Source: Cristatella mucedo
Taxonomy: Eukaryota > Bryozoa > Phylactolaemata > Cristatellidae
DNA: 64,000 nt
NCBI GenBank assembly: GCA_009760855.2
Contig: WPIO01000073.1
Location: 1,291,501-1,355,500, forward strand
Direction of reading: 5' to 3'
In this document: positions 47,061-60,000 of the stretch, piece after piece
How positions within the stretch are numbered: the first letter of the stretch is position 1
Layout of the letters: every line of letters begins with the position of its first letter
Position numbers and translations under genes: made by a program
Notes under the pieces: model-generated
The model's database searches: none
Seen by the model: only the letters and a program-made list of their open reading frames with translations
Told to the model about the DNA's origin: nothing

Positions 47061-48164
47061 CATTTGCTTAGGGGCTACTTTTCATTTGTCAGTTGCCCAC
47101 GGCTTTGGGGCGACCTAGCTACCTACACAGATTCTGCAAAGCTGCCACCACAAAATCCCGTGCAACGCTGGAGCCTTTCAGGCTACCCATCGCCGACCGC
47201 GTGCTGTTTTGGTTGGCGTGCTTTTAGCTACCAACAGAGCACGTCAGGCCAGCGCCCAGTGTTTACGCGCCCTTCATAAAACCGCTGGGGGCGGCCTGAG
47301 GGTCCCTCACGGGCCTTGACGGACTGCTGCAGCAATAATTTCGCAGCTCTCTGCGATAAGCCTTAACAGTGCACTGCAACTGAAGTAATACAAATCTTCA
47401 CATTACACTACATTCTACCGCCAGACAGCCTACCAAAATAACACGGCCCCGCATTCGACTGGGCTTTACTGGCCCTCCGACTGGAGTCCCATGGACTCAG
47501 GGCAGCACAGGCTTCTAGGCGCACACCCTTCACGCCGGTGACTGCGGGCAGGTAACAAAAAAATTACCCCGTTGAGTTATGCACGTGGCTGAGACAGACG
47601 ATAACACGGCAAAAATAGCGATGGCCTGGGGCGGAAGCACGCTAGGGTTCGATGACGGGAAGGAGCATTAAACAAGTACGCGAGGGAGTGTGCCTGCGCG
47701 AAAGCAATGCGGGGATACGTTGAGCAGAGGCTGCCTCCGAGTGTATCAGTGCTTCCCGCGCAGTACAAACTGACCATGCCGTACGATGCTCTTTTCAATG
47801 ACGTAAAATTACGATGAGACGGCAGAGGGACGCTAGGGTTCACTGCGCGACGCCATCCTGGCCCTGGCGCGTGATAGGTCAAGGATAAGGCGAACCGGTA
47901 GGTGGGGACGGTTCCCGCCCACTGGGAGACAATTTGCAAGACTTCCAGGCTCTTGAACCGCCGCCTTTTCGCCGAGCGAGAGGCTATCTCTGCTGGTCGT
48001 TATTTAGTGAATGCGCGCGTGTATTTGGAATCCTACGGCAGCCACCGCGAACCCAGCTGTAACCGGCGGCTACATCCGCGACGCGACGGCGGCGTCCGCT
48101 CCTAAGGGAAGCCCGGGTGCGCTGACTCGCCGACCCGGTGCGCAAGCTGATGCCGCTCCCTTTC

Positions 48165-48255
48165 GGGTTCGACGAATTACTGCAATCCACCACAATCCAG
48201 TCTAATTAGGCTAATTAGAGTGGATTGCGGCGGTTTGCGGTAATTCGTCGAACCC
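48165..48255. repeat. 91-bp near-perfect palindrome
   Basis: Arms 48165-48209 and 48211-48255 (45 bp each, one base between) pair at 40 of 45 positions. The outer 16 bases gggttcgacgaattac pair perfectly. Possibly a foldback MITE. Confidence 0.95.
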
Positions 48256-48454
48256 TCTCCCCTTCGTACACCGCGTCAGCCGCAGGGGTCGACTGCTTCA
48301 CCCTGCACGCTCGGGCCGCCGCCTGCTTGGGCTCGCTGCCGGCCCCTTGTGGATGGAACTCTCGGGATGGCTTGCTCCGGCTTGTCATCCTGTCTGTCGC
48401 CTGCTCGGATGCTATCCTCTCACCGCCCTGAGTTGGTCCCGGGTTGCGATTATC

Positions 48455-48525
48455 ACCTTTGGCGACCAAGGTCGTGAGCCCGAGTCCTGGGGCGTATGCA
48501 AAGAGCTTGGATAGAGATTTGTGCT
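48455..48525 (+). mobile_element. SINE-1, badly decayed
   Basis: gaccaaggtcgtgagcccga, then gcttggatagagattt parallels the B-box and tail of SINE-1. Confidence 0.5.
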
Positions 48526-48978
48526 GCTAGCGCCCTAGCCTTTATGAATCGGTCCGTCGTACGCCACTGCTACGGCATCCCGCCGCGTGGTAGACCCACA
48601 CACTCTCACCCCTTAGACCGGCTGACCTCGAGAGCTATTTATTGTACGTACTGTTTCGACCGGAATCGATTAGCGGATAACTAAGTTGATAGTTGATTGC
48701 CAACCCGAACCTTTCGACACCAGGGAGCGCCGGTACTAGCGTAACGTACGTATACTGCTTCACGGACTACATACAAAATAAGGATATTCGGTCATTGAAG
48801 TGATGGAAAACCGACGAGAAATGCTCAGCTTTTTGTCATCCTTTGATATTCGCGCCTTTCCTAGCATACAGAATGTACAGTATGCATCTCGAACGCGGAA
48901 GTATTAGTCGCGAATAGTTTGCGCTAATGTTTCACGGTTGTATTTTCGGAGCCATGGTGATAATTTCTATGAATAAAA

Positions 48979-49124
48979 TTAAAATATATAATTCATTTGT
49001 GTAGCAGCGCCCAAAGAGAATTTAATCTCTATTCAGGCGCTTCACTTATGCCACGAGGCTCAAGCCCACGACCTCGGCCAGAACTTGATTGGGGCGAGCA
49101 CCTTAACCACTAGGCCAAACCAGC
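48979..49124 (-). mobile_element. SINE-1
   Basis: Antisense: A/T-rich end, gcgcccaaagagaatttaat tail, ggctcaagcccacgacctcg B-box region, cttaaccactaggcc A-box end. Confidence 0.86.
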
Positions 49125-49266
49125 TTCAAAACTTCGTCAAACATCCTTCAATTGCTAAACAAACTGCCGAAGAGCAGCGGCCAACCTCCTCGTCGACCAA
49201 ATAACAAGGCGACCAAACTTCGCCGCAACTGAAAAGCGGTCTCGTTTGGTTAAGGGGCGCGCGTGA

Positions 49267-49286
49267 GATAGACAGAGGGAGGGAGT

Positions 49287-49362
<76 letters not shown>
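49267..49362. repeat. (GA)n microsatellite
   Basis: About 75 bp of pure GA preceded by imperfect units. Confidence 0.97.
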
Positions 49363-49366
<4 letters not shown>

Positions 49367-49396
49367 TGGCCAAAACACCAGCTATTCGTCTGCTTA

Positions 49397-50810
49397 TAAT
49401 AATAATAATAATAATATTGCACTTGATAAAGCGCCCTCAGAGAACTTAATCTCTTTCTAGGCGCTTTACATTTGCTGCAAAGTGATACGCAACAGAATAG
49501 TAAGTAAAATCATGCTTGAAAAACAAACAAAATGAATAACATGGTTAGGGGTTACATGCACTGGGTCAGCATGCAAATGTGGTTAGTGGCAGCATGAACA
49601 GTGTCAGCACGTATAAGCACATCGAGGACGAATCACAAGGACCCACTAAATGCTGTCCTAAATAGGTATGTTTTTAAGTTTCTTTTAAATGTGGTCAGGT
49701 CAGGGGATGTTCTGATGCAGGTCGGGAGGGAGTTCCAGGCTGTGGGAGCATACGAGCTAAATGCACGGTCTCCAAAGGATTTAAGGTTTGTACGAGGTAT
49801 TTCTAGACTGTTGGATTCCGAAAAGCGAGGGTACGATGCTTTGCCTGATGGGGTAGTATATCTGAAAGGTAGGCTGGAGCCATAGAATGAAGAGACCTAA
49901 AAGTGAGCGACAAAACCTTGAAGTCAATCCGTTGCTTGACTGGTAACCAGTGCAGGTCGGCGAGAAGTGGAGTAATGTGGCAACTGCGACGCTCACGACA
50001 GACAAGCCTAGCTGCAGAGTTTTGCACCAGCTGCAATCACCTGTTCGCACATGCTGGTAGGCCTGTAAGCAGTGAGTTGCAGAAGTCGAGACGAGATGTC
50101 ACGAATGCATGGACCAACTTGGACGTGGTATCCTTATCTAAACAAGCCCTAATTTTAGCAATGTTATGAAGCTGAAAATAGGCTGATTTGACTGTGGAGC
50201 TGATGTGGTCGTCTAACGAGAGGTCGCTTTGGAATATGACACCTAGATTTCGAGCTGATGCAACTGGAGATATGCTGGCAGAGCCAATTTTGAAAGTCAG
50301 CCTTTCCAATTTCTGAATAACACTAGGTTTGCCCATAACTAGTAAGTTAGTTTTATCATCGTTTAGTTTTAGAAAATTTGCTGCCATCCATGATCGGATG
50401 TCATCAATGCATGCAGCAAGTGAGTTGAGAGAATTTGAGGTGCTCGAAGGGTGGGAGGGATCAAAGCAAAGGTACAACTGAGTGTCATCCGCATAGAAGT
50501 GAAAGCCTAGATTGTGCTTGGCAATCACATCAGCGAGAGGGAGAGTATCAACGGTGAAAAGGACCGGACCTAGCACAGAGCCCTGAGGTACTCCATATTT
50601 TAGAGGTACTTCAGATGATCTTTGTCCATTCACGTCAACACTCTGGAGTCTCCCACTGAGATAGGACCTGAACCACTGCAGAGCAGTGCCAGTGATGCCC
50701 AGGCGAGATGAGAGGCGCTCTAGAAGTACTTTGTGATCGATGGTATCAAAAGCTGCCGAAAGATCGAGCAAAACAAGAAGAGACACTCTACCCATGTCTG
50801 CATTCCTAAG
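49397..50810 (-). mobile_element. LINE-A, young 5'-truncated copy
   Basis: (ATA)n end, hairpin tail, 3'UTR, then ORF2. The frame 50037-50795 is open through [50 protein letters not shown] and [17 protein letters not shown], where CGA has become TGA (stop) relative to the 19.3-kb copy. It ends at cattcctaag in the RT fingers region. Confidence 0.92.
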
Positions 50811-51670
50811 CTTACATCCCTCCAGCCCAGCCGTTAAATGACTGCTCGGACACAGCTTCGCTTTGCAAAGAGGCTGTTTGCAATGTCCTGTCCGCCTTAC
50901 ATTCTCGCAGTACTCTAGGCTAACCAGATTATTCGTCCCTCGGCATGTTAAATAAGCTGATCTACCTCGCCCTGGTCGCTAAGCGAGCTTAAAATTTTCG
51001 AGATCGGTGCGATAATACTTAGGGGCTTGGCGTACACCTCTACATAGCCGACTGCTTTTAATCAGTCTCGTCAATACCACACAACTAATTACCTGAGACG
51101 ATGCGACGATTTTTATTCGACGGCAGTTGCTTACCACGAGTTTCGAAGTGCCGATCGCATCGCAAGCCCAGCTAACGGAGGGAAACAGCTGGCCGACACA
51201 GTGAAGTGACCGAAGCGAGTGAAGCGACCGAAATCTGAGTTCGACCGCCGATCAGCCGTTAGGTCAACTTTACCCAAATATTCGAACAACAAGAAGCACA
51301 CTGGCAAGTTAAATACTTGAAGTGACAAAAGTATGTGAAGGGCAAACGTTTTGTGCTAACTGGAATAGAGGAAGGTTATAATGCTTCAGTAGCAGTTGGA
51401 GCTTGGTTGGGAATACCCGGCAAGCTTTACTTTTTTCGCACTTATCTCACTAGCAGTCTTAAATCAGTTCCCTGGACTGGGTAGATGCCGCCGACGACGG
51501 TGCTACTCGTGCGACTGGCGGTAGAGGGGAAGTCGCAAGTTAAGTCATATACCGACTGGCTATCAACACATGTGTGACCCACTCACGACACTGCAGATGA
51601 ATGCTTCCTTCTTTTTCATAGACGCTGCTGCTGCAGTTAAACATGACCAGACAAGGCCAGTAGCTAGAAG
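50811..51670. other. Intergenic, nothing recognised
   Basis: No repeat family or gene motif recognised. Confidence 0.45.
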
Positions 51671-51760
51671 TTGTGTCAGGGGTCAAACTTGACCTTTAGT
51701 CGGTGTGACGGCAAGTCGACAGAGACACACTGCCCATGCCCCTGCCCACATAGCTTGGTC

Positions 51761-51838
51761 GACGACAGGTCGACAGCAGACGACAGCAGACGACAGGTCG
51801 ACAGCAGACGACAGCAGACGACAGGTCGACAGCAGACG
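51761..51838. repeat. 28-bp minisatellite, 2.8 copies
   Basis: Exact units at 51761-51788 and 51789-51816 plus 22 bases; the unit begins gacgacaggtcg and itself contains a repeated cgacagcaga word. Confidence 0.95.
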
Positions 51839-54034
51839 TGCTTCTTTAATAGCAATACAAATAATACCTTCGAAAAGCACCCTAATAGAAAAAATGTCGT
51901 CACTTCACAAAGAGTGGAGCGGAAGCATATAAGAGAATTCGTTATGAGACTGTTGTATAAGGCACAAGTACACCAAGGACGATTCATACAGACGAAGATA
52001 AAGCTGTGGGGAGCCGTGGGTTTTTCAGCTTTGTTTTTAATTTCGTCACTTCAGAGATGTGGTGTCAGTCAGTAGTGAGTTCCAAACTTCTTCCAATTTC
52101 ACCAAATTGCCATCTGCTAAGATTTTGAATTGCAGAAGTTGAATACACATATAAAATTTTAACGTATACCAATTAACATTTGGTGTTCTTATTTTAGCAA
52201 TGGTAAAGATAAGGAAATACTAATTTCAATTGACTGGAAGTGCTTGCTGTAGTCACAATACATTTTATGAAGCAGTCAGTAACCAGTAAGATGCTGTGGT
52301 TGCCGGCCCTTCAGGACATGCGAGCTATTGTGCAACGTATCGAACAGGGATTGCTCGCTTGGCTTCAGTTTTGGTGCCGGACTAGAGGAGCCAGGAGAAA
52401 TAAGGCTGCATGCTAAGATCGCAGGCTACTTGCTGCAGTTAAATCTCGTAGCTCACACCTGATTGCGAACTTATTGATCTGGTTTTAGAGCGTAAATATT
52501 CTGTAAATTTCATTGACGAGTATTCTAGAAAGGTTTTAGCTACCCACTCCTGCCAAGGAAACCGACGTGTCGTTTACAATTTCTATACACTCGATCATCT
52601 CTCGATTACATGTCTTACTTGCTAATCGGCTCAAAATCGTACTGTGTAGTGGTTTTTGTAGCTCTTGCTGTCGGGAGATTCTACATTGTGCTTCCCGAAA
52701 TGTATACCAACCTCAATTTTTCTTTATACAGTATTCTCAAAGCAAGAGTATAGAGCGGTCACTATACTGCTGCGTAAAGCAGCCACTGTACTATTGGGAA
52801 GAGCAGTTCTGGCAATCCCTAGAACAATGAGACTCTGTCACTTATCCGATAAGCTGTTATGCGAATGGCATTGCATGCTCAGCGGCAAAGAGAAATTCTG
52901 AATGGTAGCAGGTTTATGTCTAGCATTGTAGCCGTCGGGTGACCTCAAGGTATTACTTCGTAAATGTCCTGGATGATTTCTCTGAAACCCCTCAGGGGGC
53001 ATAGCACGGAAATGAGACTAAGTCTCGCAGGTGGTTTATGTCATGCCGCTTGACTAAGCCATTAAGTGAGCCATCGCGTACTGCATACTTTAGCGTCCTC
53101 AACGATGTGGCTTAGTTAGGTGGCTTATACCACCGGCTCATTTGACCTATCTCGACCCAGTGAGCACATCAACAGCCAGTTTCTTAACCCTTGACACCGG
53201 TTCTCGCACTTACCTAAAAACGTTCAATACAGACCAGTTGTACATGGAAGAATAACTGGTCTAGTCTGTCTAAGGTTTGCTCTTGGTTCGGTCAGTCGCA
53301 GTAAACCCATAGCCTGTATTGGCGTTTTGCATGGAACCACTGACTTGGTCAGTGAGGGTCCTAGCATTAGTGACTTTTCAGATGAATTTGGGTGTTCATC
53401 AGCAACAAACATCGATGCTTGTTACATTGTGCACTGGTATACAAATGTTACAGGCATTCCATCAGGATGCTTGCTTAATGTTAACCACCTACAGAGACGG
53501 CACAATGCTAAGCGCCCAATTGCACCAGTTGGGGGTTTGAAACTAACTTCTCTAATTTTTCGTTTTTGCCATCACAAACAAAATGCTACTAAGAAGTCTA
53601 GGCGTAGCTTATATTCGCCAGCCACCTATTCGTTAATATCAGTTTCGATTAAATACTTCCGGCGGTATGCTCGGCGAACTGGTCAGTCATTGGCTTAGTT
53701 TTGCTGATCTTGCCTAATCTGACCGAATGCAAGGGGCTGGTTAGTCAGGAATTTTTAAAGTAGCGACCGTGAGGTCCAGTGCATCTTTCTTGATGGCGAT
53801 GTACGAAGCCTGTGTGACATAACATGCACTAATAAAACAATAGACGTCGGCTGTGGACGGCGTTTGTGACTAACTGTAGTAGCTTCGGGGCATTTTTCCA
53901 GCCACGTCAAAACAAACTAACGATTAGCCACTACTTAAGGCCAATAGCTGGCAAGATCTTCAGCATTAGCCAGCCACTTAGGTACAGAGAAGAGAGATAG
54001 CCATTGGGCGGTTCATCCCTAATTCTGTAGAGGT
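51839..54034. other. Intergenic, nothing recognised
   Basis: Several ORFs of 60-125 codons overlap in different frames (e.g. 53327-53698 plus) with no known motif, so none is called a gene. Confidence 0.45.
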
Positions 54035-54051
54035 TGAGAGAGACGACCAGG

Positions 54052-54083
<32 letters not shown>

Positions 54084-54103
54084 GAGAGAGGTGGAGAGAG
54101 AGA

Positions 54104-54172
<69 letters not shown>
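54035..54172. repeat. (GA)n microsatellite, imperfect
   Basis: GA repeat with repeated GG interruptions, then about 50 bp pure GA. Confidence 0.97.
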
Positions 54173-54173
<1 letters not shown>

Positions 54174-56229
54174 AACAAACAAAGAGGCAGAGATATAAAG
54201 TGTGTTTTCACGTGTATGAGCACGTGATTACAGAGCGTACAAACCAATCTCTAAATAAATAAATAAATGCGTCAAATTGCTCCCGACTTTTGCATGTAAG
54301 TTGATGGCATATTAGATGAAAGTAACTTGAAATGAAGTCACACATCATTAGAGGGTGTCGAGAGAAGCACTTCAAGGCATCACACACTCAGAATCGAAGT
54401 CTAACATCTCTGCTTAGAGGAAGATGCCCATGAAAGTGCGATACATCACACTCCAGTAACCAACCGGTAACTAATATCGCTGCATTACCTTTAAGTATTC
54501 AAGCATTTATGCTAATTGCAGCATAAATGTGAGATGCATTGATAGTTGCCACTTCTTAACTGTTTTCGGGATGCTGAACTTGGCAAATCGTAGCTGACTG
54601 CATGCAGGGTCGTAGTCGGGAATTTTTCTTCATGTTAATACCTTGACCTTAATGACATCTAAGCTTGGTTTTAGGTCACCATCGCGATCGAAATCTTACG
54701 GAGGCCCCACACCTGCTATAAGGCACTGTACGTGCAAAACACTGCTACTTCCTTCGAGGGGTGCACGGTTAATTCGAGACAGTTCGGTTCACTAAACCCC
54801 GAATTGAAATAAATTAAGTATGATTAAACAAAGAATATTAATTTTCTCATCGAATGCACGCTTAGCTTTTAAAGTATTATGAAGAATTTTAAACATTTAG
54901 GGTACATTAAGTTTATTCATTTACCTTTAATCGTAAGTATAGGTCACAGACTTCTTCTTCCCCGGCAGCATGCTACAATGTATCGTAGCAGTTATTACAA
55001 GTTTCTCGAATAGTCAGTTATAGTGTATGCAAACGTGCTCTTACACAAAGGCTTTACTCGACAAAGTTTCAGTATGAATATCCCCAATAGAATGTTCGAT
55101 GCTGAGGAGTTAAGTGACTATTCAGGGCAGGCCGTTTGTAGAGGTCTTCAATTTCATATGCCGCTTACTGATTTTACTGAAAACCTGATTTACCAATCTA
55201 TAGGTGCCATCCTGTTTAATCACAAGCTGCCTCGCAGCTATTAGGTGTCAATAGCAGCCAGTGGTGCAGATGTTGAGCGAAATCCCAATCGGACCGACAT
55301 ACACAAATCTATTTGTATCTTAAGGAGTTAGGCCTAGTAAGACTAAGTACCTGCATTATCTGTAGCGGTGGAGGGAGGGGCCATTTGCCCCCCCCCCACG
55401 CCTATAGCAGGCACTGACCCGGGCCACCCCCTACTCCTTTGCCCCTCGATCGTCACCAACGACAAAATTGTCCTACTCGATGAGCAACAGTTTGTCCTAC
55501 TCGACGAGTTCGTATCGAATAAACGCTAAGGCTGTACGCTATAATGTTTTCATTACTTGTGGGCCTTCCCTCCTACATCTAAATATTGTGGGTCCTGCCC
55601 CCTAAATGAAAATCCTGGCTCTGATTACCTGCTTCAAAGATTCTACATACTTGGAAGAACTGCAGTGAACCAAGTAAAAGCCTTTAAGTACTCTATAAGT
55701 GCTGGGTCTACTGAATGAGATCTGACCTCACATGTTATGGACTGGACTCGGTGGCACATGCAAAATTCAATCGAGATTAATAAAGACTAATTGCCAAACC
55801 TTCGGCAGCTGATTTGCGGCACTTGCTATAATCTATTTCGGGCTAAAATCGACAGATGAGTTATCTTTTGGACTTTAACTGGATTTTTTTTATAATCCAC
55901 TAGCGGGAGATGGGTATTTTACTTTGGTTAGTACATGCCTGCTAGCTTTCAACTTCAACTTCTTGAGGCAGAACTTTCGCATTACTGCTCGGCTCTTCGA
56001 AAAGCCACACTTTCGCCCCAGCAAATAGGACAGCATGCAGGACACCTGCTGCACTGTACTGAGCCCCCATTGCAACAACACACAGCATGCAGTTGGGAGG
56101 CCTCTAATTGCAGCCAGCTTCCATAAGTGAGGCCCGAGTATACGGCTGCAGCTGGCTCACTGGCTGCCAACAGGCCGGTCTGCTGATCGAGGAGGGGAGG
56201 GGGATGCGGCTGGTCGGTAGAGGAGGTGG
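54173..56229. other. Intergenic, nothing recognised
   Basis: Includes a C-run near 55,390-55,399; no coding or repeat family recognised. Confidence 0.45.
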
Positions 56230-56545
56230 CTCTGCAGGTCCTAGACTGTGGAACTCGCTTCCACAATTCTTACGCAACGACATCTACTCTCCAACTGCCG
56301 ACTATGGCACATCTTTTTCAGCGGTCCTGAACTGCTACTTCTATGCTACTCACTACCTCAACTGCTCTCCTAACTCTGCTATGCTTCCCACTTTCTCTTT
56401 GTTGCGTGAGACGAAGTCTGTTGGCTACCGAATGCGTACCGAAAGCCGCTTAGGCTGTGAGTGCGCTATACAAAACTCTCCTGCGTAACACCCACATGGT
56501 CTTTATGACTTTGTGGAGTTACTGACGGAGATACATGACATGACC
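56230..56545 (+). mobile_element. LINE-B 3' end
   Basis: Sense frame [20 protein letters not shown], then LNCSPNSAMLPTFSLL and [14 protein letters not shown], followed by the acccacatggtctttatgac 3'UTR. Confidence 0.85.
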
Positions 56546-56824
56546 GGCTCTGCTTACTGCAAGGGGTTTCCACTGGAAGGAGGCGATGGAAGCCATCGAC
56601 TGGCGATGGATGTCGGCGGGATAGCACTGAGGGTGGCTGGTGCAGGACATGGACCGGCTGGCTTTAGCTGAGAACCCCTCCCCTAACCTCCCCCGAGGCA
56701 GGTAGCACCTGACCCCCTGCCAACGCCATTGACTATGTGTCCGATACTGCAGATTTGCCATTAACTGTGTGTCCGATACTGCAGATACAATGTAAAAAGC
56801 TAGCACGTTGGTAATTCATTATAA

Positions 56825-56865
56825 CTCTTGCTTTATCAAGTGTATTATTATTATTATTATTGGTG
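56825..56865 (+). mobile_element. Remnant LINE-A tail with (ATT)n
   Basis: ctttatcaagtgtattatta is the last part of the LINE-A tail. It lies about 60 bp past the N6AMT1 stop codon. Confidence 0.55.
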
Positions 56866-56923
56866 CACAACAGTATCAAATATAGATCATAAAGGAGATT
56901 AATGAAAAGCAACCATTCCTTCC

Positions 56924-57039
56924 CTATGCTTGTGAGGAACGAGAAAACCTAAGCACGTGTAGCTCTTCAGGCCCTGTTCGTCGAACAAGAATAACCTCCA
57001 TAGTGAAGTCGTGCCTCTTCATCAGTGCTTCTATTTCCT
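56924..57039 (-). CDS. N6AMT1: N6AMT1 last exon with stop
   Basis: After cttttatag, phase 1, it reads EEIEALMKRHDFTMEVILVR, then RTGPEELHVLRFSRSSQA and stop TAG (56924-56926). It corresponds to the human C-terminus EEILKIMKTKGLQ...ETLSVLKF. Confidence 0.92.
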
Positions 57040-60000
57040 CTATAAAAGAACATACTACATTATATCCCAAGCTATCTGTCACAGTCACAGTCACAGTCAC
57101 AAAAGTGCGGCAACCACTGGAGAAAGTGGCAAGTAATGATTGATTAATTTGTAGACCACTGTATAGGCCGAATTCGACAGATATCTGCTTATTATAATAA
57201 TGATAATAATAATAATACATTTGATATAGCACCCTCACAGAACTCAATTTTTCTCTAGGCACTTTACATTTGCTGCAAAGGAAGCACGATCGAACGGTTA
57301 GTGGTATCATGCTCAATGACAACAAGCATAACAGGGGTGACATGCTTAATTAGTTCAAACAAGAATTACCACATGATCACATTCACAAGCATATTTTTCT
57401 TTCAGCTAATGGATGCTTATAGTTTTTATTATTTGCTTCTTGCCTCATTTTTGCTTATTGACCTTTTACATTGTTTTTCGATTGCTAGAGATCATTTCTT
57501 TGAGGGTCCAGCCAACAACCATATCTGTTTGTAAGGTCAAGTCCTAGACTTATAAACAACCCAAAAAAGATATGAATTTAATCAAACCTTTGAGGTCTCA
57601 TAAGAAAGGAGCTTGCCACCTTACTTTCTCAGAAAAGAACTAAGGAGCACAGCAGCCCGGTAGGTAAAAGATCAATTACTCACCGTCTTGAGGCCTATAA
57701 TTATGTGCCGGCTAGCCAGAATAGCTAGCCAACTGAAGCATAAGGATCTTATAGGCACGAATCAGCTAGATAGAAGGACAAATTCCCCTCGCGACTTCCA
57801 TAAACTACAAGAAGTGTCTTAAGCCAAATCGCTGCCCAACAGCAAGTCAGACTCTTCGCCAATGGTTTAACGAATTCAAACTTGGCTTTCTTGTCGACAA
57901 GTTAGGGCCAGCCAGTTAAAGAGTCTGCATTGAACTTAAACAATGTATTAGGCAAAAGGGAAATGAGAGTTACAGTAATGAAATTAAACAGCAATCCGTT
58001 TTGAACCATACGGTTGATTATGAACTGCTCGAGGTAGTCTCAATAGCAGCAAACAACATTATGAAGCTGGGGGTCGTGGGTGTCCATAATTTACTGTTGC
58101 ACTATTGCGCAATAATTTAGCACCACAGTATGAAATTGTCATGTGCTCTTGTGTAATAATCTAGCAGATGATAGTAGATTACGATATATAATAATGAAGG
58201 AAAATTACACAATGCTTACACAAGATTATTTAGAAACAATCAAGTGGACGATGGGCTATCTAACCAAGCTTAATATAGGGGTAGATTTGTCAGCATCGAA
58301 TGATTTCTACTGTTCTTAATAAAATAACCTACGCCTATAAGATCAAGTTTTTGTTGCCATCATGTTAATAACTGCTAATAGCAAACCCCATCAGGCCCGA
58401 ATATTGAGATACAAATCCCAAACTAAGTGGGAGAATGAGATGCAGTGCCATGCAGGCTAGGGGTAAGAGAAGTGAGAACGAATAGACGTAGATAGCAAGG
58501 TAACATTATGCTGGCACTCTGTTGATTGGCCGAGATTGTTCTTAAGCCAAGCCCTAAAAAAGCCCCATGAAAAACCTACAAGGCAACTCAATGCAAATGC
58601 TCCCTCGTACATGCTCCCTTGCATGCTCATTTGTGCTCATTGAATACTAAGTGCTGCTCTGCTAAAACACTTCTTCACACAGTGCTGTTACATAACTGAA
58701 GTAAGCTCACTGGCTGGCGCCACGCTAAGACAGTCGGTTGAGTACTTCAACTGCTGCACGGCACTGTAAACTCGAGACAGTTACAGTAAACTAGGCAGAG
58801 AGGCACCCATCTATTAGCAACGTGCTAAGATTTAGCCAATATTCAGTAGGGCCCTCATTTATAGAATTGGTTGCCAAAGCTTTTCAAGCCACATACTTGT
58901 TGGATGAAATCGAAGTAGGGTGAAAATCCTCTTTTTAGACTACCCACAAGAATAATATATTCTGAACCGCGATCAACATCAGCACCTCACCGATTCCTCT
59001 GTCCTTGAAGTCAACCCTAGCCTCTGACATCACAACCCAGTGTCTGCTATTATGTGATTTCTTAATGCATTTAAATGTACACGGTCTTACTTGCCAGTGC
59101 ATTTGGACTAAATATATCTCATTTTCTCAATAAAAGGCACTATGTCATGATGCTTTTTCAAAGTGCCCTATATGACCAAACAGGTCTTTCGGTACTACAG
59201 GGCCCACATTCACCCATTCATTCACTATAATAATAATAATAACACACTTGATAAAGCGCCCGCAGAGAGCTCAATCTCTTTCTAGGCGATGTACATATGC
59301 TGCAAAGGAAGCATGATTGAATGGTTAGCAGTAGCATGCTGAATAGACTATATTCAACGGGAACTGTACATACGTTAGTTTTAGGTAGCACCAGTGCCCT
59401 GCACAATGAAGCACATACTCAGCTAGTCCATTATGAAGGTAGATAACAAGGATGCAACTCATCCACACATAATTACGAATACTCACTGTAGTAATAACAG
59501 ATCGACCAAATAGCACCCTACGAGAACATGATCTCTACAGGAGCTTTACAACTGTCTGCAAGAGAAATAATACCCAAGGCTGAGTGACATGCACCATATC
59601 AAGTATGCAAAAGAAAACAAATATAGGTCAGCATGCTTAAGTAAAGATGGCCGACTCATGGCCACGGGTGAGTATGGCCTCTGGCTAGTAACATGCACTG
59701 AATCATGCATAGGCAAGCACGTAAAGCACACCGAAATAAAAAAACAAACAGAAGTTCACTGGGACGAATAGAAAGCTGACCGAAACAGATTCGTCTATAG
59801 CTGATACTTATATGATGCAAGGTCATTGCAGGTAGTAACCGCAGCTAGAAGCAAGTTCCAAACTGCCAGCGTGTACAAGCAGACCGCAGCTATTCATTCA
59901 AAGGTTTACTGTGCTGACAGGTAGATAAGGCATAAAATAGATGATCGCATAAGCATAAACTTCCGAATGGCCCCAAACCATAGCAAGGTCTGAGGCACTG

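Larger units (their letters stand above)
47061..48700. promoter_or_regulatory. CpG-rich block upstream of RagC/D (candidate promoter or 5' exon region)
   Basis: Clearly C/G- and CpG-rich compared with its flanks, 3-4.6 kb upstream of the first recognised RagC/D exon. No protein motif was recognised in its ORFs. On the minus strand an ATG at 47775-47777 is followed at once by gtcagt; spliced to 44056 it would read M-SYDDD. This is only one of several possible starts. Use as a promoter is inferred. Confidence 0.3.

Noticed and set aside
53319-53698. Overlapping ORFs of 73 and 123 codons on the plus strand
   Set aside because: Different frames, no recognisable motif, no splice or promoter signal supporting a gene.
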